NCBI GenBank assembly: GCA_031270585.1
Contig: JAISXK010000073.1
Coordinates: 1-8,488 of the forward strand
Direction: 5' to 3'
Origin: Clostridiales bacterium
Lineage (GTDB): Bacteria > Bacillota > Clostridia > Christensenellales > CAG-138
DNA: 8,488 nt
Shown: positions 6,145-8,488 of the stretch, piece after piece
How the letters are laid out: every line of letters begins with the position of its first letter
How positions within the stretch are numbered: position 1 is the stretch's first letter
Notes under the pieces: model-generated
Databases searched by the model: none
What the model saw: the letters and a program-made list of their open reading frames with translations, nothing else
Told to the model about the DNA's origin: nothing
Program-made: the position numbers and the translations under genes

Positions 6145-7031
6145 GGCGAACGGATAAAAACAAAATGAATATGGGCCGGGCGCAAACCATGGCGCCCGGC
6201 TTTGCGCATACGCTTTTGAGCGCGCGGGGCGTAAAGGAAAGGTTGGCGGCGTATGGTATCAAGCCCAACAAGGCGTTGGGGCAAAATTTTTTAATCGACA
6301 GAGCGGCGCGGGATATGATGGCGCAAAGCGTGCCGCAGGGCATGCCCGTATATGAGGTTGGCCCGGGTCTTGGCGCCTTCACCGAGGCGCTGGCGGACGG
6401 CGGGCGCCGGGTGTTCGCCTTGGAAAAGGACGCAGGTATGGCGCGATTGTTAAAGGATACCCTGACTGCGGAGGGGTTGGAGATTGCCCATGGCGACGCG
6501 CTCAAATACCCCTTGCGGGAAGTGTATATGCGCTTTGGGCAAAAACCGTTTTATGTGGCGGGCAACCTGCCCTATTACATCACCAGTAATTTTTGTATGC
6601 GCGTGCTGGCTTCCCGTCTGCCGGTGAAGGGTATGACGCTATTGTTGCAGCAGGAGGCCGCCGCGCGCTTTTTCGCCGGGCCAGGCTGCCGGGAATATGG
6701 CCCGCTTGCGGTGCTGACGGCATGCGCGTATAAAGCCGGGCGGCTCTTTGCGCTGGGGCCTGAAAGCTTTTACCCAGGGCCAAAAGTACAATCCGCCGCG
6801 ATAACGTTATATGGCGACGCGGCCCATGTGCCGCCGGATCTGCCGCGCTTTTTGGCGGGCGCCTTTGCCATGCGCAGAAAAACGCTGTGCAACAACCTGT
6901 TTGCCATGGGCTATGGCCGCGAAGCGGTATATGCGGCGCTTGGGCGCACGGGGCTTAAAACGGATATCCGCGCCGACGCCATGGATGCCGCGGCTTTAAT
7001 AACATTGTTTGAAACGCTGGGTGGGGTATAG
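6141..7031 (+). CDS. rsmA: 16S rRNA (adenine-N6,N6)-dimethyltransferase RsmA/KsgA
   Basis: RsmA uses S-adenosylmethionine to dimethylate two adjacent adenines near the 3' end of 16S rRNA (A1518 and A1519 in E. coli numbering), a late check in small-subunit assembly. Using the ATG at 6141, the protein has 296 residues, slightly above the usual length. Motifs are LGQNFLID at 46-53, the cofactor loop EVGPGLG at 72-78, the acidic motif LEKD at 94-97, GDAL at 118-121 and the catalytic GNLPYYITS at 141-149. The C-terminal part has a FYPGPKVQSA segment at 210-219 and RRKTLCNNL at 245-253. The ATG overlaps the preceding TGA (ATGA at 6141-6144), pointing to translational coupling with yabE. In-frame ATGs at 6165, 6171 and 6189 are possible alternative starts. 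The family core begins near residue 28, so a later start would remove only poorly conserved residues. Confidence 0.95.
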   Translation: MRRTDKNKMNMGRAQTMAPGFAHTLLSARGVKERLAAYGIKPNKALGQNFLIDRAARDMMAQSVPQGMPVYEVGPGLGAFTEALADGGRRVFALEKDAGMARLLKDTLTAEGLEIAHGDALKYPLREVYMRFGQKPFYVAGNLPYYITSNFCMRVLASRLPVKGMTLLLQQEAAARFFAGPGCREYGPLAVLTACAYKAGRLFALGPESFYPGPKVQSAAITLYGDAAHVPPDLPRFLAGAFAMRRKTLCNNLFAMGYGREAVYAALGRTGLKTDIRADAMDAAALITLFETLGGV

Positions 7032-7067
7032 CAACGCCGTTTTTGCGAAGCCTCATTTATAAAAGTC

Positions 7068-7601
7068 TCATTCGTTATCCGGAAGAAGCCTGTTTAAAAT
7101 CTCCCGGTAGATGCCCCCGGCCTCCTTGGGCCAGTTTGCCGCAGCGCGTTGCGCAAAGGCGGCGCCGGGCGTTTGCAGCGAGATCGTCAGTATCTGCGCG
7201 TTGTTATCCATCAGGCGCAATATCACCAAAGCGCCGCCATCCGGCATGGGCGACTGCGTTGCGGAAAATTGCGTATCGCTTTTGAGGGCCGTTTTATTAA
7301 GGCCGGCGTATTGCGATAGCTTTTCCTTGATGGAATGAGGGAGCTCGTTTTTAAAAAGCGCGAGAGCATCCTGCCCGTGCGGCGTCACGCAATACCCTTG
7401 GCCAAACGCGCATGGCACGGCGGCCACATGGGCGTCCTCTTCCAGTTGGGTGAGGTTGGATTGAAAGTCGAAATACTCCATCCAGCCCTGCTCCGCGAAT
7501 ATGGTATAAAGCCTGCCGCGCGGCAACGCAAAGCCGATTTCATTGAGGAAATACAGCAGCATTAACTTTTGCTTCACATCGCCGTGAGAGAAATACGCCA
7601 T
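7068..7601 (-). CDS. DUF4364 family protein, predicted winged-helix regulator
   Basis: This 177-residue cytoplasmic protein matches the DUF4364 family found in Clostridia. Family features seen are the N-terminal helix KQKLMLLYFLNEIG (10-23), the YFDFQSNLTQLEEDAHV segment (43-59) and a wing-like GYCVTPHGQDAL (69-80). Together these give a winged-helix fold over about residues 8-85. A beta-rich part follows (105-145), then a C-terminal helix (155-172). The product is likely a DNA-binding regulator, but its targets are unknown. Its start at 7601 has an AGCAGG site about 8 bases upstream. The gene converges on rsmA with a 36-bp gap and diverges from the tRNA operon. It has its own strong promoter at 7637-7665. 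No clear terminator is seen between it and rsmA. Confidence 0.8.
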   Translation of the reverse strand: MAYFSHGDVKQKLMLLYFLNEIGFALPRGRLYTIFAEQGWMEYFDFQSNLTQLEEDAHVAAVPCAFGQGYCVTPHGQDALALFKNELPHSIKEKLSQYAGLNKTALKSDTQFSATQSPMPDGGALVILRLMDNNAQILTISLQTPGAAFAQRAAANWPKEAGGIYREILNRLLPDNE

Positions 7602-7636
7602 AGGTTTTGCCTGCTTTTTCTCATGATATTACCGCA

Positions 7637-7665
7637 AGTATACCATAGCGGACAAACGCTTGCAA
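7637..7665 (-). promoter_or_regulatory. Sigma-A promoter of the DUF4364 gene
   Basis: On the minus strand, TTGCAA (7660-7665) is followed by a 17-base spacer and TATACT (7637-7642), with an extended TGG just before the -10. The expected start is near 7630, about 30 bases before the ATG. Confidence 0.7.
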
Positions 7666-7689
7666 AACCCCGCTTGCGCAATTTTTCAC

Positions 7690-7717
7690 TTGCAATTGGG
7701 CGCTCATACTGTATAAT
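7690..7717 (+). promoter_or_regulatory. Sigma-A promoter of the tRNA operon
   Basis: TTGCAA (7690-7695), a 16-base spacer and a perfect TATAAT (7712-7717) lie 35 bases upstream of tRNA-Val. The start would be near 7724. This is the only good promoter seen for the two tRNAs and the spacer between them. Confidence 0.75.
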
Positions 7718-7752
7718 AGTATATGCGTAGCGGGCGCGTATATTTGGAACAA

Positions 7753-7829
7753 GGGGTTATAGCTCAGCTGGTTAGAGCGCTACGTTGACATCGTAGAGGT
7801 CGTTGGTTCGATTCCAACTAATCCCACCA
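7753..7829 (+). tRNA. tRNA-Val (anticodon GAC)
   Basis: A complete 77-nt cloverleaf is present. The acceptor stem GGGGTTA pairs with TAATCCC (one G-U pair), the D-arm is GCTCAGCTGGTTAGAGC, and the anticodon stem CTACG/CGTAG encloses loop TTGACAT with anticodon GAC at 7787-7789. The T-arm is GTTGG/CCAAC with TTCGATT. CCA is encoded. It reads GUC and GUU valine codons and is the first gene of the tRNA operon. Confidence 0.97.
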
Positions 7830-7837
7830 TTAATCCT

Positions 7838-7856
7838 ATGGTGTGCGTGACACCAT
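7838..7856 (+). repeat. Small hairpin just after tRNA-Val
   Basis: ATGGTGT (7838-7844) pairs with ACACCAT (7850-7856) around the loop GCGTG, eight bases after the CCA end of tRNA-Val. No T-tract follows, so it is more likely a processing or insulating structure than a terminator. Confidence 0.6.
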
Positions 7857-7865
7857 CTGTTATAA

Positions 7866-8019
7866 ACCCACAAAGTGACGTCGGGAGTGCGCGTCGGGTC
7901 GGCAACGGCCACGCCCGATACGGTCGGGAAGGCTTGCGCTACTGTAGCGCTCCCACCTGCCGAGAGGCGGGTGTTATAGCGGGGTGAACGGCACCACGGG
8001 ATTAAGTTTGTTTGTGTGT
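7866..8019 (+). ncRNA. Candidate structured RNA in the tRNA-Val/tRNA-Gln spacer, class unresolved
   Basis: The spacer folds on paper into a closed structure. A terminal helix pairs 7866-7874 (ACCCACAAA) with 8011-8019 (TTTGTGTGT) at eight of nine positions. Inside are three hairpins: TCGGG (7894-7898) with CCCGA (7914-7918), enclosing GGC-AACG-GCC; GCGCTA (7936-7941) with TAGCGC (7945-7950), extended by GGGA (7926-7929) and TCCC (7951-7954); and CACCTGCC (7954-7961) with GGCGGGTG (7966-7973), capped by a GAGA (GNRA) tetraloop. The segment is G+C-rich, has no convincing reading frame and is probably cotranscribed with the tRNAs. Its size and stem-bubble-stem plan are compatible with a 6S-type RNA, but I do not recognise diagnostic 6S, SRP, tmRNA, RNase P or T-box sequences. 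A processed spacer RNA of unknown type is equally possible. Confidence 0.45.
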
Positions 8020-8093
8020 TGCGGAATTGTGTAACGGTAGCACCTACGACTCTGACTCGTATTGTCTAGGTTCGAATCCTAGTTCCGCAGCCA
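8020..8093 (+). tRNA. tRNA-Gln (anticodon CTG)
   Basis: A complete 74-nt cloverleaf is present. The acceptor stem TGCGGAA pairs with TTCCGCA, and the discriminator G is followed by encoded CCA. The anticodon stem TACGA/TCGTA encloses loop CTCTGAC with anticodon CTG at 8052-8054. The T-arm CTAGG/CCTAG has loop TTCGAAT. The U1-A72 pair and G73 are typical of glutamine tRNA. It reads CAG codons and is the last gene of the tRNA operon. Confidence 0.96.
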
Positions 8094-8096
8094 GTG

Positions 8097-8135
8097 AAAA
8101 CCCCCTGACCATATAGGTTACGGGGTTTTTCTTTT
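8097..8135 (+). terminator. Intrinsic terminator of the tRNA operon
   Basis: AAAACCCC (8097-8104) pairs with GGGGTTTT (8122-8129). The stem continues inward to ACC/GGT around an ATATA loop, with one mismatch and one G-U pair. It is followed by TTTTTCTTTT. It starts four bases after the CCA of tRNA-Gln. Confidence 0.9.
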
Positions 8136-8138
8136 GCA

Positions 8139-8170
8139 AAAGTGTAGTGAAATTTCGCCACACTTTCACT
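8139..8170. repeat. Overlapping alternative inverted repeats
   Basis: AAAGTGT (8139-8145) can pair with ACACTTT (8160-8166), or AGTGAAA (8146-8152) can pair with TTTCACT (8164-8170). The right arms overlap, so the two hairpins exclude each other. The role is unknown. Confidence 0.5.
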
Positions 8171-8324
8171 ATACATTGACGTTTTCAAGGTCGTTTGGTA
8201 TTCTTTTTGCAGGCAAATCTTCCTGTGGATAGAGCGCGGCACAATAAAGTATAGCGAAGTGAAAGAAATCGCTGATAGTATTGGATATAAGCTTAATTGG
8301 GAACGTAAAGAATACTATGCATAA
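8151..8324 (+). pseudogene. Possible remnant of a helix-turn-helix protein
   Basis: A frame open from 8151 to a TAA at 8322-8324 ends in a stretch that looks like real protein: IKYSEVKEIADSIGY at about 8247-8291, then LNWERKEYYA. The pattern VxEIADxIGY resembles the second recognition helix-turn-helix of AraC-type regulators. There is no in-frame ATG and no ribosome-binding site, and the upstream part is not protein-like, so it would be a 3' fragment. A chance open frame is also possible. Confidence 0.25.
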
Positions 8325-8371
8325 AAAATACGCATATAACTATTGAAATGCGCATATATTATGCGTATAAC
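8317..8371 (+). promoter_or_regulatory. Promoter and palindromic operator of hicA
   Basis: TTGAAA (8343-8348), a 17-base spacer and TATAAC (8366-8371) form a strong sigma-A promoter. Four related GCAT-type elements surround it: ATGCAT (8317-8322), ATACGCAT (8328-8335), the palindrome ATGCGCAT inside the spacer (8348-8355) and ATGCGTAT (8361-8368), the last an exact inverse of the second. This arrangement suits autorepression by a HicB-type antitoxin, which is inference. Confidence 0.6.
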
Positions 8372-8401
8372 ATAAGAAAAGAAAGCAGGGACGCAAGCGC
8401 C

Positions 8402-8488
8402 ATGATGTTCAAGGAAATCATAAAGGTCTTGAATGATGATGGATGGCGTGAAGCAGATGGGCGAACAAAGGGTTCCCATGTCCAGCTA
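8402..8488 (+). CDS. hicA: HicA-type mRNA interferase toxin, cut by right window edge
   Basis: Only the first 29 codons are visible. They match the start of HicA, a small double-stranded-RNA-binding-like toxin that cleaves mRNA and is neutralised by HicB. Visible features are the FKEIIKVLNDDGW helix (3-15), where HicA proteins typically have a KxLKKxGW-type segment, and the KGSHVQ motif (23-28), whose His26 is the expected catalytic residue. Full-length HicA is about 60-85 residues, so roughly half is outside the window, as is any hicB. The start is ATG 8402 or the adjacent ATG 8405. A GCAGGG-type ribosome-binding site lies about 11 bases upstream. The promoter at 8343-8371 should drive it. 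Confidence 0.75.
   Translation, partial: MMFKEIIKVLNDDGWREADGRTKGSHVQL

Larger units (their letters stand above)
8094..8401. other. Intergenic region between tRNA-Gln and hicA
   Basis: This 308-bp gap holds the tRNA terminator, a pair of alternative short inverted repeats (8139-8170), a possible remnant of a helix-turn-helix coding frame (8151-8324) and the hicA promoter/operator region (8317-8371). Its right half is visibly A+T-richer than the housekeeping genes to the left. Confidence 0.6.

Noticed and set aside
7981..8000. Possible T-box element in the tRNA spacer
   Set aside because: The sequence near GGGGTGAACGGCACC only loosely resembles the T-box antiterminator motif and no aminoacyl-tRNA-related gene follows.
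7866..8019. A further degenerate tRNA or 5S rRNA in the spacer
   Set aside because: No TTCGA-type T-loop, acceptor/CCA end or 5S core sequence is present on either strand.
1..8488. CRISPR array or insertion sequence
   Set aside because: No regularly spaced direct repeats and no transposase or terminal inverted repeats were seen. The repeats present are inverted repeats or protein-domain duplications.

Overview
The window looks like a piece of chromosome from a spore-forming Clostridia-type Firmicute of moderately high G+C. The evidence is a SpoVT regulator, a YabE-type G5/3D cell-wall protein placed directly before rsmA, a DUF4364 protein, SH3 lipoproteins with Pro-Thr linkers, and Gram-positive-style promoters and ribosome-binding sites. 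I cannot place it to genus from sequence alone.

Layout from left to right. Positions 1-671 (minus) hold a lipoprotein with two bacterial SH3 domains, cut by the window edge. Positions 770-1489 (minus) encode a YhhN/TMEM86-family membrane protein. After a 255-bp divergent spacer, spoVT (1745-2302, plus) has a good candidate sigma-G/sigma-F promoter. It converges on a large repetitive surface protein (2375-4471, minus) across a hairpin at 2324-2354. The spacer 4472-4848 is unusually rich in inverted repeats. One of them places two perfect extended -10 elements back to back. The spacer also carries a strong sigma-A promoter for the yabE-like gene (4849-6144). That gene overlaps rsmA (6141-7031) by four bases, so the two probably form an operon. 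The RNase M5 gene that lies between them in Bacillus subtilis is absent. A DUF4364 gene (7068-7601, minus) converges on rsmA and diverges from a tRNA operon.

The tRNA operon has one strong promoter (7690-7717), tRNA-Val(GAC), a 190-nt spacer, tRNA-Gln(CTG) and an intrinsic terminator (8097-8135). The spacer folds on paper into a closed multi-hairpin structure with a GNRA tetraloop. This is the best candidate for an undescribed or unassigned element in the window, although a known family such as 6S RNA has not been excluded.

Beyond the terminator the sequence becomes A+T-richer and looks accessory. It holds a possible decayed helix-turn-helix fragment, a strong promoter set inside a cluster of ATGCGCAT-type palindromes, and the first 29 codons of a HicA-type toxin cut by the right edge. 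Most genes here are housekeeping or envelope functions (cell-wall remodelling, ribosome maturation, sporulation control). The right end looks like the start of a toxin-antitoxin or island region next to a tRNA gene.
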